From Sphingobacterium mizutaii (lineage in GTDB: Bacteria; Bacteroidota; Bacteroidia; Sphingobacteriales; Sphingobacteriaceae): a DNA stretch of 64,000 nt. The notes under the pieces are model-generated. The model ran no database searches. It was not told the DNA's origin and saw only the letters and a list, made by a program, of their open reading frames with translations. This document shows, piece after piece, positions 8,537 to 17,082 of the stretch (positions within the stretch are counted from its first letter, which is position 1; each line of letters starts with the position of its first letter). The stretch lies in NCBI RefSeq assembly GCF_900187125.1, contig NZ_LT906468.1, positions 1,674,001 through 1,738,000 of the forward strand. Reading direction: 5' to 3'. The translations under genes and the position numbers were made by a program.

Positions 8537-9265
8537 TTACACTAAAGTGCTGACAATCAAAACAACACTGATTAGCATCAACCCCCAATAAACATAATTA
8601 AAGAAAGCCCCATCCTTTAATTTATGGTTTAGGTACCTTCCTAAAAATATAGCTGGAATGGTTGTGATCAGCGAATAGAGAAAATAAATATTAACTTGTG
8701 TCGTAATCAATCCCTTGGAATAATAACCCACGACACTTAACAGACTGACCGGTAAAAAGTAAGCCTGTAAGGTAGCTCTGAAATGTTTTGCACTCCATTG
8801 TCTCAAATTTCCGTAAACAACGAGTGGCGGGCCATTTAAGCCATAGGCTCCGCCAAATACGCCCGATAAAAAACCGCAAATGAAAAGCCAAAACTTATTG
8901 TCCTCTTCCAAGGCCTTATTTTTTGTAAAATAGAGGGAATAAAGTGAATACAATATAATAAGTAAGCCAAGTCCTGTTTTTACAATGGTTTCATTTGCGT
9001 AGGTCAGTATAAGGATACCCAAAGGCAGGCCAAGAACAGCATATATAATCAACCATTTGGCACTGTGAAAATGGATCTTTTTATGGTCTTGTATCACTAC
9101 CACAAGAGCAATGACAATGGACAACATAACTGCCAGCGGAACGGCAACATCTACGGGCAAGAATAAAAGGAAAAACGGAACTGCAATTAACGCCTCACCA
9201 AAACCTAAAGTTGACCGTACCAAAGAAGCGAAAAAACTAATGATAAGAATAAATATAATAGTCAA
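8537..9265 (-). CDS. TSUP family (TauE/SafE) membrane exporter
   Basis: A 242-residue protein with about eight membrane helices in two halves. The first half carries STLGFGEALIAVPFF near 18-32 and the second carries GVFGGAYGLNGPPLVVYG near 135-152, the paired glycine-rich motifs of the TauE/SafE/TSUP family. These proteins move sulfite, sulfoacetate or similar anions across the inner membrane. There is no sulfur-metabolism gene nearby, so the substrate stays open. It is slightly short but complete. It sits alone on the minus strand with a terminator-separated lipoprotein gene upstream. Confidence 0.85.
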   Translation of the reverse strand: MTIIFILIISFFASLVRSTLGFGEALIAVPFFLLFLPVDVAVPLAVMLSIVIALVVVIQDHKKIHFHSAKWLIIYAVLGLPLGILILTYANETIVKTGLGLLIILYSLYSLYFTKNKALEEDNKFWLFICGFLSGVFGGAYGLNGPPLVVYGNLRQWSAKHFRATLQAYFLPVSLLSVVGYYSKGLITTQVNIYFLYSLITTIPAIFLGRYLNHKLKDGAFFNYVYWGLMLISVVLIVSTLV

Positions 9266-9574
9266 AACAGGATATTGTTAGTGCTGTTGAGAATACCCTA
9301 ATTTACAAAAATTATGTCGGATTGGCTATAGAAAAGCCCCATAATTTTGGGGTAATCCTAGCAAATATTCTTAATGTTGAATAACAATTTAGGGGCTAAT
9401 TTAAAGGAGAATTGATAGGTTATCCAAGCAATAAATTGTAGCCTCTTTTATTAATAAGACAGAAGCTTTCAGAAGTCAATCAAGGGGAGGAGTTATCAAT
9501 TTTCCTCTTAATATTGACTATATAAATTGCTTAGATCACAGGTTATGAAACTATTCCTAGCCACATCAAAATAA
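9266..9574. other. Intergenic stretch, no supported gene
   Basis: AT-rich spacer between the TSUP gene start and the terminator of the upstream lipoprotein gene. It should hold the TSUP promoter, but I see no convincing TTTG / TAnnTTTG pair and no open frame worth reporting. Confidence 0.4.
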
Positions 9575-9611
9575 AAAGGAAGTTTTTTGAAATCATCAAA
9601 AAACTTCCTTT
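9575..9611 (-). terminator. Intrinsic terminator for the 9681-10400 lipoprotein gene
   Basis: A perfect 16-base stem (9575-9590 with 9596-9611) and 5-base loop. Read on the minus strand it is followed by a T-rich stretch and lies 70 bases after the stop of the lipoprotein gene. Confidence 0.7.
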
Positions 9612-9680
9612 AATACGGAGACTTAGGACTTGGTCCATGATTTATTGCTCGATTCTTAGATCAAATTTGTGCTTATTCCT

Positions 9681-10400
9681 TTAATTATCTGGACTGAACG
9701 TGCGTCCTGCAAGTCTAAAAACCCTATTCTTTTTACTGTCATACCAACAAAAGAATAACTTTTTCTCTTGTCCGTTGTTAGCTTTCAATGTAATTGAATA
9801 ATCTGTATTCAGCGTGTATCTTCCAGATGTTTTGGATGTTTTATAGGCAGAATTTGTGCTACTTTCAGTGGAAGAGACTTTCTCGGTTGTGTACCAGCCA
9901 TCTTTTGTGAAACTCATATTGGTATATTTCATAATACCTATCTCTCCTCCAACTGCTATGGTACCTCCTCCAGAGATGGTTTCATATGAACCTGAAAGTG
10001 TTTGTCCAGCATTTGGCGGATAACCTACATTATTTGACCAATCGTAGGTTTTTTTATTACCCGATTCAAAAGTAACATTCACCTTTTCTCCAGTAACCGT
10101 CCAAGTTCCAACAGCTTCACCTTGCCCAGCGATATATTTGTCTGCATTAATTTCTTTTATTGGAATGTATGGAGATCGGATAAAGCGACCATTTTTGAAA
10201 AATACAAATGGTGTATGTACTTCATAATAGTAGCCACCATAACCTTCTTCCTGCTCTGGAACTAATAAAACCTTTTCAATATTGCTGTCAATGGGGATTT
10301 CACCGTTTTCAGATTTGCTGCATGCCGAAAACAAAACGGAACTTAAGATAAAAATTAACCCAAAGGTCAATTTACCCTTTCTTGGAAGAGAAAATTTCAT
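9681..10400 (-). CDS. Hypothetical lipoprotein with two lipocalin-like beta repeats
   Basis: A 239-residue protein with a basic signal peptide and lipobox FSAC (Cys27). The mature part has two similar beta-rich blocks: GTWTVTGEKVNVTFESGNKK near 98-117 and SGRYTLNTDYSITLKANNGQ near 193-212. These fit a lipocalin-like barrel or a repeat of one. The middle is very rich in glycine, serine and threonine. I do not recognise a named family. It is probably outer-membrane or periplasm anchored. It is monocistronic, with its own terminator at 9575-9611. Confidence 0.7.
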   Translation of the reverse strand: MKFSLPRKGKLTFGLIFILSSVLFSACSKSENGEIPIDSNIEKVLLVPEQEEGYGGYYYEVHTPFVFFKNGRFIRSPYIPIKEINADKYIAGQGEAVGTWTVTGEKVNVTFESGNKKTYDWSNNVGYPPNAGQTLSGSYETISGGGTIAVGGEIGIMKYTNMSFTKDGWYTTEKVSSTESSTNSAYKTSKTSGRYTLNTDYSITLKANNGQEKKLFFCWYDSKKNRVFRLAGRTFSPDN

Positions 10401-10546
10401 AAAAAATATAGTAGTGTGTTGATATTAAGGAACTAAAGTCATGCCAAATATTTAAATTTAGCTACAAGCCTTAACCATATTGAAAGATTGTACTTCTTCA
10501 AATAGATTTTTACAGTCTTGAATGGAATCTCGAAAGGAGTTTTTGT

Positions 10547-11401
10547 TTATGGAAGGTTGAAATCGAGTCTGTAAATAGTAGTTAAATCGGAACTTCCATC
10601 GCTGTCCTCACACAATAAGAAAGAAATCATATCGGGCTGCAATTCATAATATGTAATCCCTTCGAATTTTTGATCATTCGATATTTTTTGACAGTGATCC
10701 ATTCTCATATTTATTAAATCGAATTTTCCGAATACTGTTCCTCCGATTTCTCCGTCTTCATAAGTAGATAGTCCTTCTTCTGCAGTTGCGATGAAATAAA
10801 GTGTATCATCTACCACTGAAGCACCTGAAAAACCAAATAGCAGACCGTCGATTTGTGGTAAGTTGATATCAAAGCAAGTTATCACGAAGTCATTGATTAA
10901 ATCATCTCCATCGACTTTGAAAATTACATTCCGTCCAGCTGGACCATTTCCACGGTTCAGGAACAGCCAGCTGTTTCCATGCATTGCTACCCCTTCGATA
11001 TTAAAATCAGAAGAGGAAATGTTAGCTGATTTTTTCATGGCGCTGTACAGGTTTCCCATGTCTAGCTCAGTGGTACTCCAGTCGTTTCTGGAAATAGAAA
11101 ATCCTCTTTCCCGGACAGCAGTTGAACCAGATCCGAAAGTATATATCCTGTCATCTGTAAGTACCATTGCTTCCAGATCAAGTTTTAGAGGTTTTGCGAT
11201 CCTTTCCATCTGGGGGCTTTGTAAAAGGACGTGCCTATTGAGCAGATTCTCAGTTATTCGGTAATCATAAAGATAATTGCTGTTGTCTGATACGATATAA
11301 ATTTGACCCTCCAAAAATTCTATTCCAGAGGCTGAACTGATTCCAGGGATATTTAAAAAATCATTTAAATAAAACTCTTGCATAATCTTAAACGATAACA
11401 T
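10547..11401 (-). CDS. Beta-propeller-like hypothetical protein (DUF6929-like)
   Basis: A 284-residue protein without a signal peptide. It repeats short strands of the type GIEFLEGQIYIVSD, AMVLTDDRIYTFGSG, NIEGVAMHGNSWLFLNRG, GASVVDDTLYFIATAE and FEGITYYE, as in a five- or six-bladed propeller of the phytase-like/SdiA-like group. The pattern resembles the DUF6929 family, but I hold that name loosely. Two starts are possible, ATG at 11401 or the in-frame ATG at 11383 (MQEFYLND); the second removes only six residues. It is monocistronic. Confidence 0.7.
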   Translation of the reverse strand: MLSFKIMQEFYLNDFLNIPGISSASGIEFLEGQIYIVSDNSNYLYDYRITENLLNRHVLLQSPQMERIAKPLKLDLEAMVLTDDRIYTFGSGSTAVRERGFSISRNDWSTTELDMGNLYSAMKKSANISSSDFNIEGVAMHGNSWLFLNRGNGPAGRNVIFKVDGDDLINDFVITCFDINLPQIDGLLFGFSGASVVDDTLYFIATAEEGLSTYEDGEIGGTVFGKFDLINMRMDHCQKISNDQKFEGITYYELQPDMISFLLCEDSDGSSDLTTIYRLDFNLP

Positions 11402-11635
11402 TTTCGAGAGATCGCTTGTCTAATATATCCTATTTTCATGAAGGAGCAATATATTTCATATCAATTCTTAATTGAATGTTCAATGGGAGGAGGGAGACCA
11501 GGCAAGGCAGGACTAATTTAATATTTTTGAAATAACCCGTCAGCAATTATTGAAGGGATTAAACATGTGAATATTTAAGAAATAACAAATATCTATACCG
11601 CAGGAAATTCAGAAATCTAAGTTAACCTTCTTTCT

Positions 11636-11698
11636 ATTCTGAACGATCAGTGAAGAATCTGTACGGTTCTCCTCCAACAGGTCCTGTCATTCTCTGTG
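11636..11698. repeat. Diverged copy of the dispersed repeat family S (compare 23937-24393)
   Basis: The segment shares its left part (GAAC.ATCAGTGAAGAATCTG) and its right part (TGTCATTCTCT) with the two tandem copies at 23937 and 24194, with a different middle. It ends exactly where the reading frame of the toxin-like pseudogene at 11699-11939 stops making sense, so it appears to have truncated that gene. Confidence 0.6.
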
Positions 11699-11939
11699 GC
11701 TTTTAAAAGCTCAAAACCTGCTTTTAAGATTTTAAGGTTTTCATAATCCAGTAAATCCAAGCAATTACCTAGATGAATAATAGCACCTATTACGCAAGGA
11801 TCCTTAACAGGATGTTTTCCCAAAAATACATGCCATTTCCAACCCAGTCATATTCATTTTCACTATTTTTGAGTGTTAATTTTTGGTTTATTATCTCTTC
11901 AGCAATAGACCGGTCACATCCGTGGAAACCGTATACTAT
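11699..11939 (-). pseudogene. Broken toxin-like gene (possible ADP-ribosyltransferase-type fold), partner of the small gene at 11936
   Basis: Read on the minus strand from 11939, the frame encodes IVYGFHGCDRSIAEE and DWVGNGMYFWEN, a pattern with an HG near the N terminus and GxYFWE. A one-base loss near 11813 shifts the frame; in the next frame it continues NDPVKDPCVIGAIIHLGNCL and then YENLKILKAGFELLK before running into the repeat at 11698. The HG...GxYF layout is that of the ADP-ribosyltransferase-like superfamily (DUF3990/DarT-like), which is my inference. There are three lesions: the expected start codon overlapping the partner's stop reads ATA, the frame is shifted, and the 3' end is lost. 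Confidence 0.6.
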
Positions 11940-12130
11940 TCCTGTTCCTGCGGAATACATAGATTTTTATAATTTTCATCCAGATTTCCGCTCTTATCAA
12001 TTATTCCCACTTTAGTCAAAAAAATCTTTGAAGACTCTTCGGTTTTAGAAACCTTCTTCTTGTATTTCTTAAGAATCGCAACAAAAGAATTTGTATCAAT
12101 CTCCTTCCTATTCACTTTATTGTTCTTCAT
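11936..12130 (-). CDS. Small antitoxin-like protein upstream of the broken toxin-like gene
   Basis: A 64-residue, lysine-rich protein. The C-terminal half has SSKIFLTKVGIIDKSGNL, then NLCIPQEQE at the end, a layout I associate with small Bacteroidota proteins (a helix, a G-I-x-x-K/S-G-N-L turn and a NLCIPQEQ tail) that precede larger partner genes. Its stop TAG overlaps the first codon of the toxin-like pseudogene, so the two were translationally coupled. The gene itself is intact, while the partner is destroyed. Upstream of the ATG there is a TATAAT-like box in an AT-rich stretch. An antitoxin role is inferred from position and size. Confidence 0.6.
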   Translation of the reverse strand: MKNNKVNRKEIDTNSFVAILKKYKKKVSKTEESSKIFLTKVGIIDKSGNLDENYKNLCIPQEQE

Positions 12131-12299
12131 GACCTAAAATATTATACCATAAAAGTAAAAAAATATTGATTAATACCTAATATTTAGTGCCTTACAGAGT
12201 GATTGTGGAGGGAGAATTGAACCCAGGACTATCTTTCTTTTGTGATACTGCTAGGATTTTTTCAACCTCTCATTTCCCGAACTCAACTCTGAACGAGGT

Positions 12300-12381
12300 A
12301 GTTGGTTTAGGCCCACAATCCACAAACACTTACCCTGAACCTTCTCTGGATCGAACCAAAATTGCTGCCTGCGGTGCATGT
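12300..12381. repeat. Dispersed repeat family R, copy 1
   Basis: It matches the core of the family that recurs at 18484, 21821, 24407 and 24582: CCTGAACCTTCTC, GGATCGAACCAAAATTG and CCTGCGGTGCATG in this order. Read on the minus strand, GGTTCGATCC matches a tRNA T-arm consensus. About 100 bases to the left (near 12210) is another T-arm-like stretch, ATTGAACCCAGGAC. No gene is supported between 12131 and 12435. Confidence 0.65.
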
Positions 12382-12435
12382 TAACCTGTTTTTTAATTAA
12401 TCTATTCTAGAAGGTACAAAACTCGGAACATTTTG

Positions 12436-13209
12436 TTATTCGTGATTACTTAAATCACTTCCCCTTTCAATCCACCTATATTTATTGCTGTATTTTTGAT
12501 CGTCCCTTATGATATTATAATTAACTTTTGGTCGCTTCTGAACTAAATAATACTGCACTAACTCTGCATCTTGAGAATTTGAATAAAACACGAGTTCACT
12601 TTCCCTAGTCCATGTCCCATAAAAAACGTAATCCGATTGCGGATCTGCAATAAAGTAGTTTCCATATTTTGGGATTTCTTTCCCCGGTTGAATTACAGAA
12701 ATGTGAATGAAATTTAAGTTATTTATGTCTTTCGAATAGCGGTATACGACGAGTTCATATCTTCCATTTGGAGAGACTTCTCGGTGGACAATTTGTTGCT
12801 GTGACCCTTGATCAATGTAATCCAAAGCTGAAACATGAACTTTAATTTTATTGATTTCAAGATCTTTAGGTTCGAATTTTACACCTTCTCTTAGGGATGG
12901 TAGAATGTCATACATGGCTGAAATGTTTTGATTATCAATCCATTTCACTTGAGTGTAGTTGTTTGGAATATTAAATTCTCTAAGATTTTTGGTTGTATCA
13001 GGTATTTTCAAAATTGAAGTTCCTGATTGACCAACGCCGAATGCTCCTAAGTCTATACTGTAATTTATTAATACCATAGAACTATCTGGAGATAGCTCTC
13101 GGTAGTTTTCAATAAAATCCTTATCAGTAATCAAGACCTCCTCTTTTCTAGTGTAAAGATTGCATGATGTTAAAACACCTAATACTAATATGTAAATTCC
13201 TTTTCTCAA
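12436..13209 (-). CDS. Hypothetical lipoprotein
   Basis: The frame is open back to an ATG at 13269. The added 20 residues make no sensible N terminus, whereas a TTG at 13209 starts a short perfect lipoprotein signal (RKGIYILVLGVLTSC) with the lipid-attached cysteine 16 residues in. I therefore place the start at 13209 (257 residues). The mature protein is beta-rich with REVSPNGRYELVVYRYS and YFIADPQSDYVFYGTW, reminiscent of propeller-like or ecotin-free periplasmic proteins; I recognise no family. It is monocistronic on the minus strand. Confidence 0.65.
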   Translation of the reverse strand: MRKGIYILVLGVLTSCNLYTRKEEVLITDKDFIENYRELSPDSSMVLINYSIDLGAFGVGQSGTSILKIPDTTKNLREFNIPNNYTQVKWIDNQNISAMYDILPSLREGVKFEPKDLEINKIKVHVSALDYIDQGSQQQIVHREVSPNGRYELVVYRYSKDINNLNFIHISVIQPGKEIPKYGNYFIADPQSDYVFYGTWTRESELVFYSNSQDAELVQYYLVQKRPKVNYNIIRDDQKYSNKYRWIERGSDLSNHE

Positions 13210-13383
13210 GAAAATTGTTCTAAACGTAAGGGTAACACTTGAATATACACAATAGATGATTAGATTCATCCTAGACAGTTTTGCTGTAAAACCGGAATCA
13301 AATTTAAGTAACCACCCATAAAGTTATGGCTTCAATAGGTCTACCTTAAATTTAGTTAGAGTCTTTTCATTATTTTTTTCATG

Positions 13384-13986
13384 TTAATCTTTATATAGAA
13401 CAAGTCTTATCTGTCGGTAGCCATTAATATTCCTTTTAAACATAAATAAATATGCATTGAGTCCATCCGCTCTTTTAAATTTTAAATCATCTCTATAAGT
13501 CTCGCCAAAGTCTGAAATGTCTTCAATATTTTCAACGATAGGATTCCCGAATTCACGGCAAAGTAAATTAGCTAAGGAATCAAATTTTAATTGAAATAAC
13601 TCAAATTTTTTCTCATAATTTCCTTCTTCAGATAGCTCATCTTTCTTACTTTGTACATTGTCCCATTGATAAAGAATTACTTTTACCAAGCTGTCCTTTT
13701 CCGAATAGAAATATTGAGTTTCAAGGTTGAAAATTGGCTTTTCATAACTTTTATAAGTTTTAGGAATCCCTAAAGTATAATTATTTTTATTAGGATATAA
13801 TCCTTTTCCTAATCCAATTTTATGGTTCGGAGTTATATCTTTTGATCTACTTTCAATTTGGGCAATACTATTAATATGGAGATTATCTAATTGAAAAGTG
13901 TCCTTCTTTTGAAAAACTAATTGGTTTGAAATACATGAATTCAAGACAATTAAACAGATTGCTAATAGTAAATTAGTTGTTTTCAT
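13384..13986 (-). CDS. Hypothetical lipoprotein
   Basis: The open frame reaches an ATG at 14043, but the signal peptide MKTTNLLLAICLIVLNSC begins at the in-frame ATG at 13986, which I take as the start (200 residues). The lipobox is LNSC (Cys18 from that start). The mature part is charged and lysine-rich with LDNLHINSIAQIESRSKD. No family is recognised. The gene upstream (ridA) ends at 14163 with its own terminator at 14098-14128, so this gene has its own promoter. Confidence 0.65.
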   Translation of the reverse strand: MKTTNLLLAICLIVLNSCISNQLVFQKKDTFQLDNLHINSIAQIESRSKDITPNHKIGLGKGLYPNKNNYTLGIPKTYKSYEKPIFNLETQYFYSEKDSLVKVILYQWDNVQSKKDELSEEGNYEKKFELFQLKFDSLANLLCREFGNPIVENIEDISDFGETYRDDLKFKRADGLNAYLFMFKRNINGYRQIRLVLYKD

Positions 13987-14097
13987 TTTATTGACCTTTA
14001 TTTCAATATTACATTTCAAATAAATATTATTAAAAATATTCATTAATGATTGATATTTTTCCTCTCCATGAATATAGGATCAAATTTAATAATAAAA

Positions 14098-14128
14098 CGC
14101 CCTGCATTATTGTTTAATAATCAGGGCG
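14098..14128 (-). terminator. Intrinsic terminator after the ridA / OYE / crp cassette
   Basis: A GC stem (CGCCCTG with CAGGGCG) extended by ATTATT/AATAAT around a GTTT loop. Read on the minus strand a T-rich tract follows, 35 bases after the ridA stop. Confidence 0.75.
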
Positions 14129-14162
14129 GAAATATTGAAGATAATAATTATTAAATTTCGTA

Positions 14163-14570
14163 TTACTTTACCCAATCTGCCTCAACATCGACTACAGCAA
14201 TGGCTTCAATCTCAATCAATGCCTCCGGTGAAAACAATGAGGATACTTCAAAAATAGTATCTGCCGGATAAGGGGGAGTAAAGTATTTTCCTCTCAATTC
14301 GACAATCTTCTCAAAGTTCTCCATATCCCGGAGCATGATAGTGACCTTAACCACGTTCTTCAAACTTGAACCTCCGGCTTTCAATACCTTGTCCAGGTTT
14401 TCAAAAGCCATTTGTGCCTGGGCATCAAAGTCGCCTATACCTACCAGATTTCCATCCTTGCCAATAGCGGTCTGTCCGGAAATAAACAATAAATCACCTA
14501 CACGATGTCCCTGTGCGAGACGGAATGGTTCATATGCGTCCGGCGTAATTTTAATTTGTGAAATTTTCAT
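14163..14570 (-). CDS. ridA: RidA family (YjgF/YER057c) enamine/imine deaminase
   Basis: A 135-residue protein with family features in order: GHRVGDLLFISGQTAIGKDG near 21-40, QMAFENLDKVLKAGGSSLKN near 53-72, VTIMLRDMENF with the active-site arginine near 82, and ALIEIEAIAVV near 116-126. RidA hydrolyses reactive enamines such as 2-aminoacrylate to keto acids in the cytosol. The gene is the last of three minus-strand genes (Crp/Fnr regulator, Old Yellow Enzyme, RidA) whose base composition is visibly richer in GC than the surrounding AT-rich DNA. A terminator follows at 14098-14128. Confidence 0.9.
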   Translation of the reverse strand: MKISQIKITPDAYEPFRLAQGHRVGDLLFISGQTAIGKDGNLVGIGDFDAQAQMAFENLDKVLKAGGSSLKNVVKVTIMLRDMENFEKIVELRGKYFTPPYPADTIFEVSSLFSPEALIEIEAIAVVDVEADWVK

Positions 14571-14687
14571 TTTTTATTTAATTGATTTATAGATGTGTTC
14601 CTTTGTGCGAACGTTTTTCCTGTGACGGCATATACTGAAAGATAATTGCCGGTTTTCAATAATCTGTTCATTTTCATCGTTCCTTTT

Positions 14688-15803
14688 CTAACTACTTTCA
14701 AGATTTAATTTGTTGATGATTTTCCGGGTATGGCTAAGGGTTGCCTCCGGCCACAGCATTTCACGGTGAAAAGGAATCAGGGGTAATCCGTTGATTGTTT
14801 TCATCACCCAATGGGGGTCTGCTAATGCTGCTTTTCCGATAGCGATTAGCGTTGCGTGGTTGTTTTTCAAGGCAACTTCCGCTTTATCAAGATTATGGAA
14901 ACCTCCGTTGGCGATTACAGGAATACCCGTTGCCTGCCGGATAACTGAGGCCAATGATGATCCGTCTCCAAAAAAGCTGTCCCGTTCCCATTCGCCCGTC
15001 TGTACCGCTACGTGAACATAATCGGGCTGGCTCGCTTTTATTTCTTTTGCCAGTTCTTTTGCAGTTTCAATACCGTCAGCCCAGCGGTAGGTAAGGTCAT
15101 TTACTTTCCCCTCTGAAACCCGTAGACCGACGATAAAAGCCTGCGGTACGGATGCCTTTATGCCAGCGATAATTTCAGCAATAACACGGAAACGGTTCTG
15201 CATAGTGCCGCCATAATGGTCCTTACGGAGGTTAAGTTCCGCTGTGAGGAATTGGTCTAACAGGTAGCCATTTGCCCCGTGAATTTCTACGCCGTCAAAG
15301 CCTGCCTTATAAGCGTTTACAGCTCCGTCGATAAAGCCCTGTTTCATTCTTTCAATATCAATCAAGTCCATTTCTTTAGGGATTGGAAATGCCCCCTCAC
15401 CAGCAAAGGAAGCCATCTTTACACCAGCAGGTTTTAAGGCAGACGGGGCTAAGGTGTCCTCGCTATATTGCGATAAAGCACCTGTATGCATCAACTGGGC
15501 AAATATCAGAGTGGGCGATTGATGGACAGCACGGGTTACCTTTTCCCATGAAGCGCTTTGCGCATCGTTTACAAGTGCAGGCTGGTTGTTATAACTCTGG
15601 CTACCGTATACATCGGTGTAGATGCCCTCGGTAATGATTACCGCAAATCCTCCAATTGCAAATGCGGAATAATAGTCCTTCATTTCTTCCGTAGCCAAGC
15701 CGTCCGCAGTAGCGCTCACACGTGACATGGGTGCAACTACTGTCCGGTTAATCAAATCTCTATGCCATATATTGGTATTCTGAAAAATAGGATGTTGTTT
15801 CAT
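14688..15803 (-). CDS. Alkene reductase / NADH:flavin oxidoreductase (Old Yellow Enzyme family)
   Basis: A 371-residue TIM-barrel flavoprotein. It has TVVAPMSRVSA near 22-32 (FMN-binding strand), FAQLMHTGALSQ near 100-111, FDGVEIHGANGYLLDQFL near 168-185 (the HxxN pair that binds the substrate carbonyl), FIVGLRVS and VIANGGF near 293-299. OYE proteins use FMN and NAD(P)H to reduce activated C=C bonds of electrophiles. It lies 63 bases downstream of a Crp/Fnr regulator gene and upstream of ridA, which suggests a cassette for handling reactive carbonyl or enamine compounds. That role is inferred. GC content is higher than in the flanking genes. Confidence 0.92.
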   Translation of the reverse strand: MKQHPIFQNTNIWHRDLINRTVVAPMSRVSATADGLATEEMKDYYSAFAIGGFAVIITEGIYTDVYGSQSYNNQPALVNDAQSASWEKVTRAVHQSPTLIFAQLMHTGALSQYSEDTLAPSALKPAGVKMASFAGEGAFPIPKEMDLIDIERMKQGFIDGAVNAYKAGFDGVEIHGANGYLLDQFLTAELNLRKDHYGGTMQNRFRVIAEIIAGIKASVPQAFIVGLRVSEGKVNDLTYRWADGIETAKELAKEIKASQPDYVHVAVQTGEWERDSFFGDGSSLASVIRQATGIPVIANGGFHNLDKAEVALKNNHATLIAIGKAALADPHWVMKTINGLPLIPFHREMLWPEATLSHTRKIINKLNLESS

Positions 15804-15865
15804 TTGCTTCTTAATTTTTATGAAGCAAAATTCAGGGTAATTGATTTAGGAAAAATTGATGTAGG

Positions 15866-16450
15866 TCAAGACGGTTTATGTTTTTTCTTGATACGGCTAA
15901 TAAATTCCGCTGACACACCCAAATAGGATGCAATCAGATATTGGGGTACTTTGGACGCAATTTTTGGGTAGTTTTCCAAAAAGGCAAAATATCTGCTTTC
16001 GGCATCGTACGCATTATTAGAGATAATTCTCTTTTGCAATACACCCAGATAACTCTCCAATATTAGCCGAAAGTACCGCTCCAAACAGGGAAGTTCAACC
16101 AGTAACTGCTGAAAAGAATAATGGCTAATCTGTAAAACGGTCGTTTTTTCTATGGCTTGTATGTTGTATATGGATGGCTTCTGTTTGGAAAAGCTATCTA
16201 AGTCTGAGGCCCACCAGTCGTCGATAGCGAAAAACAGGATTTCTTCATTGCCATTGTCAGCATTGATGTAAAATGCTTTCAAGGCTCCCGAAACGACATA
16301 GCTATCATAACGACAGGTATCGCCGTTACGTAGGAGATAGTCTCCCTTTTCCAATGTTTTCTCTGTCCAAAAACTTTCAAATGTTGAAATTTCATCTTGT
16401 GTAAGATTTACATATTTTGAGATGTTTTTCAATAAAGCATTTTCGGCCAT
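15866..16450 (-). CDS. Crp/Fnr family transcriptional regulator
   Basis: A 194-residue protein with an N-terminal cyclic-nucleotide-binding-type beta roll (LEKGDYLLRNGDTCRYDSYV near 34-53, then VSGALKAFYI) and a short C-terminal winged helix with IASYLGVSAEFISRIKK near 173-189. There are no Fnr-type cysteines and the cNMP phosphate-binding signature is absent, as in most Bacteroidota members that act as effector-unknown regulators. It is the first gene of the minus-strand cassette with the OYE and ridA genes and probably controls them. The start ATG at 16450 fits the usual family length of about 190. Confidence 0.9.
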   Translation of the reverse strand: MAENALLKNISKYVNLTQDEISTFESFWTEKTLEKGDYLLRNGDTCRYDSYVVSGALKAFYINADNGNEEILFFAIDDWWASDLDSFSKQKPSIYNIQAIEKTTVLQISHYSFQQLLVELPCLERYFRLILESYLGVLQKRIISNNAYDAESRYFAFLENYPKIASKVPQYLIASYLGVSAEFISRIKKKHKPS

Positions 16451-16486
16451 ATAAGCATTCCTTTTTCGATTACAATATAGTAATTA

Positions 16487-16987
16487 TTAAGACCTGATAA
16501 TTTTGTATTTCCAATCTCCATTTAAATACACCATTATCCCTTCCCGTTCATTTCTGACATCAACCTTTGTCCATCTGCTTATGTCGGTGCCAAAACCACT
16601 TAAATCGTTTTCATTGCCTTTTAAGATCTGATCATGATTTATGAGGTTTAACTTTGCTACGCAACCCTTCTGCGATATTGGAATCATGACAATTCCTTCA
16701 TTTGTATAAAACGATATGTAGGTGTACTGACAGGCCGATGCACCCTTCTGAAAGTCGTGTCTTATCTCAGTTGAAAAATTTATACTGGTCAATTCAACCG
16801 GATCGAAATTTCCAACGTTGTAGAACTGGGTCAATCTTGGTGAAGTTTGCATATTGATGGAAAATGTTCCGATCTTTGATTCCTCCAAACTCATCAAACT
16901 TTCCTTCATAAAGTCGTTCGAATCCAAGTATATAGGGGTTTCTCCATTTTCAACAATACCGACCCAGCCTTTAGTGGGAATGACCAA
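16487..16987 (-). pseudogene. Gene fragment of a larger beta-rich protein (laminin-G-like pattern)
   Basis: The frame opens after an in-frame TAA with no ATG; the only start codon near it is TTG at 16987. It begins mid-domain (VIPTKGWVGIVENGETPIYL) and ends abruptly at KYKIIRS. A later block DLSGFGTDISRWTKVDVRN near 131-149 is typical of larger Bacteroidota membrane-anchored proteins, in which more sequence precedes and follows. Both ends therefore look lost. The 3' end abuts the GC-richer Crp/OYE/RidA cassette, which may have inserted here. I cannot name a function. Confidence 0.45.
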
Positions 16988-17082
16988 GCGAATAGAGATT
17001 TACGATCAAAATTGATTAGTTCGGATATGGATAAATTAGATCCTAGTTCCAATATAAATGTCTTTACGGATAACCCAATAGG

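Noticed and set aside
11773..12015. 80-codon plus-strand frame opposite the toxin-like pseudogene
   Set aside because: The minus strand carries the meaningful protein pattern; this frame is its mirror.
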